A DNA stretch of 64,000 nucleotides from SLRI01 sp964460465 (GCA_964460465.1 CAYWSB010000003.1:1-64000), one strand, 5' to 3'; counted from the stretch's first letter, positions 1-7,856 are shown. Numbers and translations: made by a program. Notes: a model not told the origin generated them from the sequence alone.

Positions 1-113
1 CAAGGTAGAACAGATTCCCCTTATCCGCGGCCCTCTTTCAGGGGGCTGAGTCAAGGCGGACGCGTTTTCCTTGGGACGTCGCTGTATCTTTTGCAGGAGA
101 GAATAGGGTCCTT

Positions 114-506
114 GTGGAGGAGTTTCGTGAAGAATTGAATGCAACAGGCTATACCGTATTTTATGATTTCGATGAGCAGCATAAGCTATGGGGAGAGAAT
201 TTGAGAAGAAAGCTTGGCGATGTTTATGCATACGAAGCGCAGTATATGGTGGTTTTTTTGAGCAAGCACTACCCAGAGAAGGATTGGACAAGTTTCGAAC
301 TTGAAGTTGGGAGAGAGGCCAAAAATAAGAGAACTACTACTTATCTGTTGCCTCTGGTTGTTGATGACGTAAATATAGTGGGTCTATCCAAAGACGTCGG
401 ATACGTCGACCTTAGGCGAGTGTCAGTTCGTGACGCTGCACAACTGCTGATCAGGAAGATCGAAGACCCGCCGACAGGAGAAGAGCCGGTTCCAGGAGTT
501 GCATAG
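114..506 (+). CDS. TIR-domain protein, 5' end disrupted or missing
   Basis: The product matches a TIR domain (TIR_2-like): GYTVFYDFDEQ, then a WGENLRRKL helix, an MVVFLSKHY strand and a DWTSFELE segment whose Glu is in the place of the usual catalytic Glu of NAD-cleaving TIRs. The frame is open from base 9, after a TAG at 6-8. Translating upstream of the GTG at 114 gives WDVAVSFAGENRVLVEEF, the canonical first strand of a TIR domain. No ATG, GTG or TTG lies in that upstream frame, so the GTG start would remove an essential strand. The gene is probably frameshifted, fused to something left of the window, or broken. It is clearly more AT-rich than the core genes, which suggests transfer. TIR proteins of this size often act in anti-phage signalling, but no partner is visible here. 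Confidence 0.7.
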   Translation: MEEFREELNATGYTVFYDFDEQHKLWGENLRRKLGDVYAYEAQYMVVFLSKHYPEKDWTSFELEVGREAKNKRTTTYLLPLVVDDVNIVGLSKDVGYVDLRRVSVRDAAQLLIRKIEDPPTGEEPVPGVA

Positions 507-631
507 GGCGCATAGCGGGGCGGATGTTGCCTCCTTACTTAACCGTTCGAATTCATTAATTAAACACAATACAGAAGTAGCTTTTTTGACGCTGCATCGG
601 TTTGCCGCCGCTCCAAGGTTCCGGAGGGGCC

Positions 632-655
632 GACGGGGAGGCGAGCCTCCCCGTC
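632..655. repeat. Perfect palindrome, 11 bp arms
   Basis: Arms GACGGGGAGGC and GCCTCCCCGTC flank a 2-base GA loop. An almost identical palindrome is at 29608-29631, at the same place in the mate element. It resembles the GCAGGGAGG/CCTCCCTGC palindromes at 30196, 30412, 31160 and 34181. It could act as a REP-like element or a terminator without a T-run for the TIR gene. Confidence 0.7.
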
Positions 656-760
656 CTGTTGCCCTTCCTTGCCCTTTTCCATCCCGCGAAGTTGGCATGA
701 CAATCCCCATAACGAACGCTTATGACAACTCGTGTGCCTGCCAACAATCGCCCGAATCAT

Positions 761-875
761 GCGCCGCCATACGACGCATCGAGCCTCGGGATGCGTCGCT
801 CTACGCGCCATGAACCTGAGAAATGCGCCGCTATACGCGCCATTTGTCATAATCTTCGCCGCTATACGCGCCATA
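761..875 (+). repeat. Four GCGCCGCTATACGCGCCAT-type units spaced about 32 bp
   Basis: Units begin at 761, 793, 825 and about 856, so the spacing is 31-32 bp, close to three helical turns. Each has a ~19 bp conserved core followed by ~13 unrelated bases. The mate element at 29.4-29.5 kb keeps the same four units in the same order. The helical phasing resembles iterated protein-binding sites upstream of the promoter at 1170-1198. That role is inference. Confidence 0.6.
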
Positions 876-920
876 AGCGTTGCTTATGGCGCATCGGGTG
901 CGCGTTTTCGCCCGAATCAC

Positions 921-1030
921 GACGAACGAACCCGCGAACGAACCCGGGAATCGACGAACGAACCCGGCGCCCGGGTTCAAAACGTCCGGTTTTCGACGAA
1001 CGAACCCAAGAACCCGCGAACGAACCCGGG
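921..1030 (+). repeat. Tandem CGAACGAACCC repeats (5 units)
   Basis: Five copies of CGAACGAACCC occur, separated by short spacers that alternate between GA and GC contexts and longer inserts. The mate element (29241-29352, other strand) has six, with a further isolated one near 29138, so the unit number differs between copies, as expected for a tandem array changed by slippage or recombination. Confidence 0.65.
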
Positions 1031-1169
1031 CTGCAAGAATGTCGCAGGCGGGCCCGGCGATGCCGCGCCGATGCTGGGTTTTCGGGCTCTGGTCCACCGG
1101 CGCCGGGGTGCCGCCCCGGGTCTGCGGCAGTCGCCAGAGGCGAATCCGCCGAGCGAACCCGAGCGGCGG

Positions 1170-1198
1170 TTGACAGGGCGGGCGATCTAGGCTATAGT
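1170..1198 (+). promoter_or_regulatory. Sigma70-type promoter reading into leuD
   Basis: TTGACA at 1170-1175 and TATAGT at 1193-1198 are separated by exactly 17 bases, close to the vegetative consensus. Transcription would start near 1205, about 100 bases before the leuD ATG at 1309. The inverted mate element keeps an equivalent promoter (29073-29101, minus strand), so the promoter belongs to the repeat and not to leuD itself. Confidence 0.7.
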
Positions 1199-1308
1199 TC
1201 CTATAATTCCGGGTGCGATCCATTCGCCCGTCCTGCCGCCAGCCGCTTGCCGCCGGGGCCGCGAGCGCCTATGACGGGCGGCACGTCGACGCTGAGCGGA
1301 CTCCACCC

Positions 1309-1935
1309 ATGCAAGCCTTCAAGCGCCTTTCCGGGATCGCTGCCCCGTTGCCGATGATCAATGTCGACACCGACATGATCATCCCCAAGCAGTTCCTCAA
1401 GACCATCAAGCGGACCGGTCTCGGCAAGAACCTGTTCGACGAGATGCGCTATGATCTTGACGGCCGGGAGAAGCCGGGCTTCGTCCTGAACAAGCCGGCC
1501 TATCGCCAGGCGCAGATCCTCATCGCGGGCGACAATTTCGGCTGCGGCTCGTCCCGTGAGCACGCGCCCTGGGCGCTGCTCGACTTCGGCATCCGCTGCG
1601 TCATTGCCCCCTCCTTTGCCGACATCTTCTTCAACAACTGCTTCAAGAACGGCGTCCTGCCGATCGTGCTGCCGAAGGAGACGGTCGACCTGCTGATGAA
1701 GGAGGCCGAGAACGCCCAGGGCCGCCCCTTCACGGTCGACCTCGAGACGCAGACGATCCAGCGTCCGACCGGCAACGAGCCGATCCATTTCGAGGTCGAC
1801 GCGTTCAGCCGGCACTGCCTCCTGAACGGCCTCGACGACATCGGGCTGACCATGGTCAAGGCCAAGGCGATCGACGGCTTCGAGGCAAAGCAAAAGACCG
1901 GCCAGCCCTGGCTCTACGGCACCGCCGCGGCCTGA
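1309..1935 (+). CDS. leuD: 3-isopropylmalate dehydratase small subunit
   Basis: With LeuC, this subunit isomerises 2-isopropylmalate to 3-isopropylmalate in leucine synthesis. The 208-residue product has the family hallmarks MINVDTDMIIPKQFLK (about 16-31) and the substrate-loop motif GDNFGCGSSREHAPWAL (about 74-90), followed by FADIFFNNCFKNGVLPI. Length matches bacterial LeuD. The ATG at 1309 was chosen because the homologous start MQAFKRLSGIAAPLPM begins there; the longer frame from 1213 adds non-conserved residues. It is followed 39 bases later by leuB. The partner leuC, which often sits directly upstream in alphaproteobacteria, is not between here and the left edge; the repeat element and the TIR gene are there instead. 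Confidence 0.96.
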   Translation: MQAFKRLSGIAAPLPMINVDTDMIIPKQFLKTIKRTGLGKNLFDEMRYDLDGREKPGFVLNKPAYRQAQILIAGDNFGCGSSREHAPWALLDFGIRCVIAPSFADIFFNNCFKNGVLPIVLPKETVDLLMKEAENAQGRPFTVDLETQTIQRPTGNEPIHFEVDAFSRHCLLNGLDDIGLTMVKAKAIDGFEAKQKTGQPWLYGTAAA

Positions 1936-1974
1936 CCGGGTCGCTCCTTCCCTTTTCGACACAGGCATTGATCG

Positions 1975-3087
1975 ATGAATCAGGTCGGCAATCTTCTGCT
2001 CCTGCCCGGTGACGGCATCGGTCCCGAGGTGATGACCGAGGTCGAGCGGGTGATCGCCTGGCTCGGCGACCGCGAGGGTTTGCGGTTCGAGTGCGAGCGC
2101 GACCTCGTCGGCGGCGCGGCGCTCGACGTCCACGGCGTGCCGCTCGCCGAGAGCACGATGGGTCTCGCCAAGGCGGCGGATGCCGTGGTGTTCGGCGCGG
2201 TCGGCGGCCCCCAATACGACGCCAACCCGTTCCATCTGAAGCCCGAGCAGGGCCTGCTCAAGCTCAGGAAGGAACTGGAGCTGTTCGCCAATCTCCGCCC
2301 CGCCATGGTCTTCCCGGCCCTGGCCGAGGCCAGCTCCCTGAAGAAGGAGCTGGTCGAGGGGCTCGACATCCTGATCCTCCGGGAGCTCACGGGTGGTGTC
2401 TACTTCGGCGAGCCGCGCGGCATCGAGACGCTGCCGGACGGGACCAAGCGCGCGGTGGACACCCAGGTCTACACGACGGCTGAGATCCGCCGGATCGCCG
2501 CCGTCGGCTTCGAGCTGGCGAGGAAGCGCCGCAATCACGTGACCTCGGTCGAGAAGGCCAACGTCATGCACACCGGCGTGCTGTGGCGCGAGGAGGTGAC
2601 GCGGCTGCACGCCGAGCAGTTCCAGGACGTCCACCTGCACCACATGTACGCCGACAACTGCGCCATGCAGCTCGTCCGCAAGCCGAAGCAGTTTGACGTC
2701 ATCGTAACGGATAATCTGTTCGGCGACCTGCTCTCGGACGCCGCCGCCATGCTGACGGGCAGCCTCGGCATGCTGCCCTCGGCCTCGCTCGGTGCCCCCG
2801 ACCAGACCGGCCGGCGCAAGGCGCTCTACGAACCCGTGCACGGCTCCGCCCCCGACATCGCCGGGGAGGGCAAGGCCAACCCGCTCGCCATGCTGCTCAG
2901 CTTCGCGATGACGCTACGCTACTCGTTCGATCTCGGCGGGCAGGCACACCGGCTGGAGAAGGCCATCGGCCAAGTGCTCGACGAGGGCTACCGCACACCG
3001 GACATCATGCAGGCAGGGATGCGCGAGGTCTCGACGACGGCCATGGGGCAGGCTGTTCTCGACAGCCTCGATCGCATGCTCGCCTGA
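1975..3087 (+). CDS. leuB: 3-isopropylmalate dehydrogenase
   Basis: This enzyme oxidatively decarboxylates 3-isopropylmalate with NAD+ to give the leucine 2-oxoacid precursor. The 370-residue protein has the LLLPGDGIGPEV N-terminus, the FGAVGGPQYD and LFANLRPA segments, RELTGGVYFG around residue 140, the metal and substrate region HHMYADNCAMQLVRKP and DVIVTDNLFGDLLSD, and the NAD-site motif EPVHGSAPDIAGEGKANP. The length is normal. It sits between leuD and asd in one co-directional run, with 39 and 17 base gaps, so the three are probably co-transcribed from the promoter at 1170-1198. Confidence 0.97.
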   Translation: MNQVGNLLLLPGDGIGPEVMTEVERVIAWLGDREGLRFECERDLVGGAALDVHGVPLAESTMGLAKAADAVVFGAVGGPQYDANPFHLKPEQGLLKLRKELELFANLRPAMVFPALAEASSLKKELVEGLDILILRELTGGVYFGEPRGIETLPDGTKRAVDTQVYTTAEIRRIAAVGFELARKRRNHVTSVEKANVMHTGVLWREEVTRLHAEQFQDVHLHHMYADNCAMQLVRKPKQFDVIVTDNLFGDLLSDAAAMLTGSLGMLPSASLGAPDQTGRRKALYEPVHGSAPDIAGEGKANPLAMLLSFAMTLRYSFDLGGQAHRLEKAIGQVLDEGYRTPDIMQAGMREVSTTAMGQAVLDSLDRMLA

Positions 3088-3104
3088 GCCAAAGGACACG
3101 TTCC

Positions 3105-4121
3105 ATGGGCTATCGCGTTGCCGTCGCCGGTGCCACGGGCGCCGTCGGCCAGGAAATCCTGAACATCCTCGACGAGCTGCGCTTTCCCGCCGACGAGGTG
3201 ATTCCGCTGGCCTCCGAACGGTCGGTGGGCAAGGAGGTCGCCTATGGCGACGACAGGCGGCTGAAGGTGCAAGACCTCGCGACCTTCGACTTCGAGGGGA
3301 TCGATCTCGGCCTGTTCTCGCCGGGTGCCGCCGTCTCGGCCGTCCAGGCGCCGAGGGCTGCCGCCGCCGGCTGCGTGGTGATCGACAACACCTCGCACTT
3401 CCGCATGGACCCGGAGATCCCGCTGGTCGTGCCGGAGGTGAACCTCGAGGCGCTCGGGCAGTTCAGGAACAGGAACATCATCGCCAATCCCAACTGCTCG
3501 ACCATCCAGATGGTCATGGCCTTGAAGCCGCTGCACGATCTCGCCCGGATCAGGCGGGTCGTCGTCGCCACCTACCAGTCGGTGAGCGGTGCTGGCCAGG
3601 AAGCCATGGACGAGCTCTTCGAGCAGACCAAGGCGATCTACATGAATGACAGGAAGGCACCGGAGATCTTCCCCAAGCCGATCGCCTTCAACTGCATTCC
3701 GCGGATCGACAGCTGGATGGCGGACGGCTCGACCAAGGAAGAGTGGAAGATGACGGTCGAGACGAAGAAGATTCTCGACCCGGCGATCGAGGTGACCGCC
3801 ACCTGCGTCCGGGTTCCGGTCTTCGTCGGTCACGCACTCGCCGTCAATGTCGAGTTCGAGGAGCCGATCAGCCCCGAGGAGGCCCGGGCGGCGCTGCACG
3901 AGTTCTCGGGCGTGCTGGTCGTCGACCGCCCCGAGGACGAGGAGTACGCGACCCAGCTCGACTGCGTCGGCGATCACGCCACCTTCGTCTCGCGCATCCG
4001 CAAGGACCCGACCGTGCCGCACGGGCTCAATATGTGGGTGGTTGCCGACAACCTGCGCAAGGGTGCCGCCCTCAACACCGTGCAGATCGCCCAGGCGCTG
4101 ATCGAGGAAGGCTACATCTGA
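3105..4121 (+). CDS. asd: Aspartate-semialdehyde dehydrogenase
   Basis: This enzyme reduces aspartyl phosphate to aspartate semialdehyde with NADPH, the branch point to lysine, threonine, methionine and diaminopimelate. The 338-residue protein begins with the Rossmann motif VAVAGATGAVGQEIL, has the catalytic cysteine in NPNCSTIQMV (about residue 130) and the TYQSVSGAGQEAMDEL segment. It carries RVPVFVGHALAVNVEF in the substrate domain and ends with DNLRKGAALNTVQIAQ. It follows leuB after 17 bases. Linkage of leuB and asd is common in proteobacteria. Confidence 0.97.
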   Translation: MGYRVAVAGATGAVGQEILNILDELRFPADEVIPLASERSVGKEVAYGDDRRLKVQDLATFDFEGIDLGLFSPGAAVSAVQAPRAAAAGCVVIDNTSHFRMDPEIPLVVPEVNLEALGQFRNRNIIANPNCSTIQMVMALKPLHDLARIRRVVVATYQSVSGAGQEAMDELFEQTKAIYMNDRKAPEIFPKPIAFNCIPRIDSWMADGSTKEEWKMTVETKKILDPAIEVTATCVRVPVFVGHALAVNVEFEEPISPEEARAALHEFSGVLVVDRPEDEEYATQLDCVGDHATFVSRIRKDPTVPHGLNMWVVADNLRKGAALNTVQIAQALIEEGYI

Positions 4122-4134
4122 GCCCAGCGCTCGG

Positions 4135-4547
4135 TCAGTCGAGGATGCTGCCGTCGATATCGGCGAGCGGGATGGGCGAATGGCAGGCGTTGAGCGTCAG
4201 CTCGGTCAGTGCCCGACAATCTGCGCATGCCATTCCCCGTCATGCCGCCGCCAGACCTCGATCCGTTGGGTCGTCGACGCCACGAACATGATCTCCTCGA
4301 CCGAGGGAAAGGCTCGATAGAAGTCGAACTTTTCGCCATGGTCGATGGAAGTCGTCGTCGGCGAGAGGACTTCGAAGACGAGGCTCGGTCCCTCGATCGC
4401 CTTCCGGCCCTTTTGCCGCGGCTCGCAAGTGACCACGATATCCGGGGCATAGCTGCGCCACGCGTCCTCGGCACGGACGAGCGCTACGAGCTGGTCGACG
4501 GCAAGCTCGCGCATCGGAAGCCTCCGGCTGCAGCGGAGAGATGGCAC
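4135..4547 (-). pseudogene. Uma2 (DUF820) family nuclease-like gene, broken
   Basis: Uma2 proteins have a restriction-endonuclease-like fold; their role is mostly unknown. The minus-strand frame 4547-4206 carries the core: YAPDIVVTCEPR, a LVFEVLSPTTTSIDHGEKFDFYRAFPSVEE block and RIEVWRRHDGEWHAQIVG, then stops. The expected C-terminus (TELTLNACHSPIPLADIDG, ending at 4135) continues immediately in another frame, so there is a frameshift near 4205. The N-terminal third is absent on this strand, but the plus strand at about 4474-4515 encodes TDERYELVDGKL, which resembles the Uma2 N-terminus in the opposite orientation. The gene looks decayed by frameshift and possibly a local inversion. The remaining bases up to xseA show nothing else. 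Confidence 0.65.
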
Positions 4548-4603
4548 GTTCCGGCGCGGCCGCGTAGCCGGCGGCCGCGCTATTTGCTACGACCGCACGC
4601 GCC

Positions 4604-6022
4604 ATGACGACGAACCTGCACGAGTTCACCGTCTCCGAGATCGCCTTCGCCCTGAAGAAGACGATCGAGGATGCCTACGGTCTGGTCCGGGTGCGGGGTG
4701 AGATCTCGGGCTTCAAGCGGGCCGCATCCGGCCATCTCTATCTGGCGCTCAAGGACGACCAGGCGGTGCTCGACGGGGTCTGCTGGCGAGGCACGGCGGG
4801 CAAGCTCGCGTTCAGACCCGAGGATGGCCTCGAGGTCGTCTGCACCGGACGTCTGACCACCTATCCCGGCCGGTCGCGCTACCAGCTCGTCATCGAGCAC
4901 ATGGAGCCGGCCGGCGTCGGTGCATTGATGGCGCTCTTCGAGGAGCGCAAGCGCCGACTCGAGGCCGAAGGGCTGTTCGACCCGGCGCGCAAGCAGCCGA
5001 TTCCTTATCTGCCGGAGTGCATCGGCATCGTCACCTCGCCCACGGGTGCGGTGATCCAGGACATCCTGCACCGGCTGGCCGAGCGCTTTCCCGTCCACGT
5101 GCTACTCTGGCCGGTGCTGGTCCAGGGCGAGGGGGCGGCCGAGCAGATCGCGGCGGCGATCAGCGGCTTCGACCGTTTTGCCGCGACCGGCGCCGTTCCA
5201 GCGCCTGATGTGGTTATCGTGGCCCGGGGCGGGGGCTCGATCGAGGACCTGTGGGCCTTCAACGAGGAGATCGTGGCGCGTGCGGCCGCGGCCTGCCGGA
5301 TCCCGCTGATCTCGGCCGTCGGCCATGAGACGGACACCACGCTCATCGATTTCGTCGCCGACCGGCGGGCACCCACCCCGACGGCCGCGGCCGAGATCGC
5401 GGTGCCGGTCAGGGCCGAGCTGCTGGCGACGCTAGCCGGGCTCGCCGAGCGGCTGATCCACGGCAGCGAGCGCGGGCTGGCAGAGCGCCGCCGGCATCTG
5501 GAGGGGCTCGGCCGCGGCCTTCCGGACCCCGCCGCCCAGCTCCGCTATGCCGAGCAGCGGCTCGACGACCTCGCCGAGCGGCTCAGGCTCAGGACCCCGC
5601 TGGTGCTGCTCGAGGAGCGGAGCGACCGCCTGGCGCTTCGCCACGCACGGCTGGCAGAGCTCGCCCGGGACCGGCTGCGGGAGGCCGGCCGCGACCTCTC
5701 GCGGCGGCCGCAGGCGAGCCTGGACGCGGCGATCGGGCAGGCGCTGGTCCGCCTCGCCCGCAGCCTCGACACCCCCGCCAAGCTCCTGGAGAGCCTCAGT
5801 CACCGGCGCGTGCTCGAGCGTGGCTACGCGCTGGTGCACGGGGCCAAAGGCCTCGTCACAACGCGCGACGGTGCCGCGGCCGAGCGCCGCCTGGAGATCG
5901 AGTTCGCCGACGGACGGCTGCCGGCATGCCCGCTGCCCGACGGCGACCAGCCGATCAGGCCTAGACGGAAGGCCACTGCCCAGCCAGCCGCCGCCAGCCG
6001 AGGGCAGGGGAGCCTCCTTTGA
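4604..6022 (+). CDS. xseA: Exodeoxyribonuclease VII large subunit
   Basis: XseA, with XseB, degrades single-stranded DNA bidirectionally to acid-soluble oligonucleotides. The 472-residue protein has the N-terminal OB fold (EFTVSEIAFALKKTIEDAYG, RVRGEISGFKRAASGHLYL) and the nuclease core with CIGIVTSPTGAVIQDI, VVIVARGGGSIEDLWAFN and ISAVGHETDTTLIDFVAD. A Leu/Arg/Glu-rich helical region fills residues 260-420, and the last 40 are proline/arginine-rich. Length is normal. The stop overlaps the mazG TTG start, so the two are probably translationally coupled. xseB is not in this window. Confidence 0.95.
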   Translation: MTTNLHEFTVSEIAFALKKTIEDAYGLVRVRGEISGFKRAASGHLYLALKDDQAVLDGVCWRGTAGKLAFRPEDGLEVVCTGRLTTYPGRSRYQLVIEHMEPAGVGALMALFEERKRRLEAEGLFDPARKQPIPYLPECIGIVTSPTGAVIQDILHRLAERFPVHVLLWPVLVQGEGAAEQIAAAISGFDRFAATGAVPAPDVVIVARGGGSIEDLWAFNEEIVARAAAACRIPLISAVGHETDTTLIDFVADRRAPTPTAAAEIAVPVRAELLATLAGLAERLIHGSERGLAERRRHLEGLGRGLPDPAAQLRYAEQRLDDLAERLRLRTPLVLLEERSDRLALRHARLAELARDRLREAGRDLSRRPQASLDAAIGQALVRLARSLDTPAKLLESLSHRRVLERGYALVHGAKGLVTTRDGAAAERRLEIEFADGRLPACPLPDGDQPIRPRRKATAQPAAASRGQGSLL

Positions 6023-6831
6023 CCGACCAGCCGAGTGGGACGATGAGCGCGGACGAACGACCGATCGACCGGCTGCTGGCCGTGATGCGCCGGCTGCGAG
6101 ACCCGGAGCGGGGCTGCCCCTGGGACATCGAGCAGACCTTCGCCACGATTGCCCCCTATACCATCGAGGAAGCCTACGAGGTCGCCGACGTAATCGAGCG
6201 CGAGGCCTGGGGCGATCTGGTGGGCGAGCTCGGGGATCTGCTCCTGCAGGTGGTCTATCATGCGCGGATCGCCGAGGAGGCGGGGCTCTTCGCCTTCGAC
6301 GACGTCGCCGCGGCAATCGCCGAGAAGCTGATCGCCCGCCACCCGCACGTCTTCGCGGCGCACGAGGTGCGCACTGCCGAGGCGCAGCGCGAGCACTGGG
6401 AGGCGACGAAGGCGGCCGAGCGCGCATGGAAGGCGGCATCAGGGGGTGCTGCGGCCAGCATCCTCGACGACCTGCCTAAAGGGTTGCCGGCGCTGACGCG
6501 GGCCTTGAAGCTGCAGAAGCGGGCCGCCCGGGTCGGCTTCGACTGGCCCGACCTCGAGGGCGTGCGGGCCAAGGTCAACGAGGAGCTCGACGAGCTCGAG
6601 GCGGCAACCGAAGAGCAGCGCGAGCAGGAGCTCGGCGACCTGCTCTTCACCCTGGTCAACCACGCCCGGCGGCAGGGCCTCGATCCCGAAGCGGCGCTCA
6701 GGCACGCCAATGCCAAGTTCGAGCGACGCTTTCGGTCGATGGAGACGGCGACCGACCAGCCGCTATCGGCGATGGATCTCGGGTCGCTCGAAGCCCTCTG
6801 GCAGGCGGCGAAACGCGACGAGCGAACCTGA
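6019..6831 (+). CDS. mazG: Nucleoside triphosphate pyrophosphohydrolase
   Basis: MazG hydrolyses (d)NTPs to monophosphates and pyrophosphate, cleaning damaged nucleotides. The product has two MazG repeats: the first with RLRDPERGCPWDIEQTF, TIEEAYEVADVI (the EExxE-type magnesium motif) and GELGDLLLQVVYHARIA, the second with KVNEELDELEAA and ELGDLLFTLVNHARR. The TTG at 6019 overlaps the xseA stop by four bases and has an AGGGGAG ribosome site before it; an ATG at 6043 is the alternative start and loses eight non-conserved residues. A terminator hairpin follows directly. Confidence 0.94.
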   Translation: MTDQPSGTMSADERPIDRLLAVMRRLRDPERGCPWDIEQTFATIAPYTIEEAYEVADVIEREAWGDLVGELGDLLLQVVYHARIAEEAGLFAFDDVAAAIAEKLIARHPHVFAAHEVRTAEAQREHWEATKAAERAWKAASGGAAASILDDLPKGLPALTRALKLQKRAARVGFDWPDLEGVRAKVNEELDELEAATEEQREQELGDLLFTLVNHARRQGLDPEAALRHANAKFERRFRSMETATDQPLSAMDLGSLEALWQAAKRDERT

Positions 6832-6837
6832 CTGCCC

Positions 6838-6866
6838 GGCCGCGGGCCGGCGCGGCGGCCTTTTTC
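6838..6866 (+). terminator. Rho-independent terminator after mazG
   Basis: Arms GGCCGC (6838-6843) and GCGGCC (6855-6860) enclose a GC-rich loop that can itself pair, followed by five Ts at 6861-6865. It begins seven bases after the mazG stop, so it probably ends the xseA-mazG transcript. Confidence 0.7.
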
Positions 6867-6981
6867 GCGGGTCTCCGCCATGTTCGAGCACGAGTGGGAG
6901 TGTCGCGCCCGGTCTCGGCTGGCCGGGCCTCGGAGACGGCGGCGGACGGATCGTCAGGCGGCCCACTCGCAACGGCGTCGA

Positions 6982-7042
6982 ATTCACTTACAGATTTCCC
7001 GAACCCGGCTGCTATGTTAAAGTGAAAGTGAATAGCCGGTTC
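6982..7042 (+). other. Nested inverted repeats in the leader of the DUF4332 gene
   Basis: The gap 6867-7182 has no convincing gene. Inside it, ATTCACTT (6982-6989) is the inverse of AAGTGAAT (7026-7033), and GAACCCGGCT (7001-7010) pairs with AGCCGGTTC (7034-7042) with one bulge. This stretch is more AT-rich than its surroundings and lies 140-200 bases before the ATG at 7183. It may be a leader hairpin or an operator; no known riboswitch was recognised. Confidence 0.4.
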
Positions 7043-7182
7043 GACCTCATGGTTTCTAACTTGTTGAGGTAAATGCCCTATTGGCCGTCTGGCGCAGCCT
7101 TTGCGGCGTCGTTCCCACGCCGGCACGGTTCAGCAATTTGTTCTGCCGGTGTGTTGGATCAACAACCTTCGGTGAGAGCGAA

Positions 7183-7656
7183 ATGGGCGAAAGGGCACGG
7201 CAGAAGGCATCGATCGTCGACCACCCGCTGCCGATCAGCAAGCTGCGCGGTGTCCCCTCGGTGGTACGGCTCAGATTGAAGAGTCAGCGGATCACCACCT
7301 GTGCCCAACTTCTCACGGCAGCTGCGGCCGCCGAATGTCGGTCGGCCTTGGCCGAGATGACCGGCATCGATCCCGGCATCCTGCTGGCGCTGGTCCGGCG
7401 GGCTGACATGGCGCGGATCAAGGGGATCGGCACGGTGTTCGGGCTGATGCTCGAGGATATCGGCGTTCTCGACATCCAACGCCTAGCCGGACAGGACCCG
7501 GCAGAGTTGCACGACGCGTTGCGCCGCTACAATCTGGAGGAAAGGCTCGCCCGGCGCTCGCCGACGCTGGAGGAGGTCGAGTCCTGGGTGACCGACGCTC
7601 GAAACCTGCCGATCATCGTGACCTACGCGCGCGAGCCCGTCCAGCTCGGCGGCTAG
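7183..7656 (+). CDS. DUF4332 domain protein (helix-hairpin-helix-like)
   Basis: The 157-residue product matches the DUF4332 pattern: VVRLRLKSQRITTCAQLLTA, then a short helical segment ending in LALVRRADMARIKGIGTVFG, then MLEDIGVLDIQRLAGQDPAELHDALRRYN. The RIKGIG and EDIGVLDI turns resemble paired helix-hairpin-helix motifs that bind DNA without sequence specificity. Function is unknown; a DNA-associated role is inference. The ATG at 7183 is preferred over the upstream frame from 7081, whose N-terminus is Cys-rich and not family-like. It stands alone between mazG and a convergent flavoprotein gene. Confidence 0.72.
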   Translation: MGERARQKASIVDHPLPISKLRGVPSVVRLRLKSQRITTCAQLLTAAAAAECRSALAEMTGIDPGILLALVRRADMARIKGIGTVFGLMLEDIGVLDIQRLAGQDPAELHDALRRYNLEERLARRSPTLEEVESWVTDARNLPIIVTYAREPVQLGG

Positions 7657-7856
7657 CCAGCGACAGTGTCAGAATCCTGTACGGTTCTTGGAAGGTCCGC
7701 GAGCGGCCATCCAAGCTCGGGGAGACATAAACCGAACGCTCACAGATGCTTGACCCGGCCGGGCCGGTGGGCCTTCCGGGCGACCGGGCGCCGGGCTTGG
7801 CTCACGAGGACACCAGGTGTCGACCCATTTGACAGTCGACCGCCGGAGCTCGGCGT

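Larger units (their letters stand above)
629..1200 (+). repeat. Long dispersed repeat element, copy 1 (inverted mate at 29040-29634)
   Basis: This non-coding block has an ordered structure. It holds a perfect palindrome (632-655), a CATAACGAACGCTTATGAC segment (about 708), four units of the type GCGCCGCTATACGCGCCAT (761-875), a CCATAAGC-GTT-GCTTATGG inverted repeat (871-889), tandem CGAACGAACCC units (921-1030), and a promoter at its right end. The same order occurs on the opposite strand at 29634 down to 29040, with most bases matching by eye. It has no convincing ORF: the frames that run through it are low-complexity. It lies between the TIR gene and leuD and fills this gene-free stretch. 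Confidence 0.85.

Noticed and set aside
761..875. Regularly spaced repeats resembling a small CRISPR array
   Set aside because: Units are imperfect, gaps are only ~13 bases, the same gap sequences occur in the second copy, and no cas gene is present.
722..1357. Long ORFs running through the repeat element
   Set aside because: Low-complexity translation of CGAACGAACCC and related units; frames differ between the two copies.
6710..7072. 120-codon ORF across the end of mazG and the following gap
   Set aside because: It starts inside mazG in another frame and crosses its terminator; the tail has no family match.
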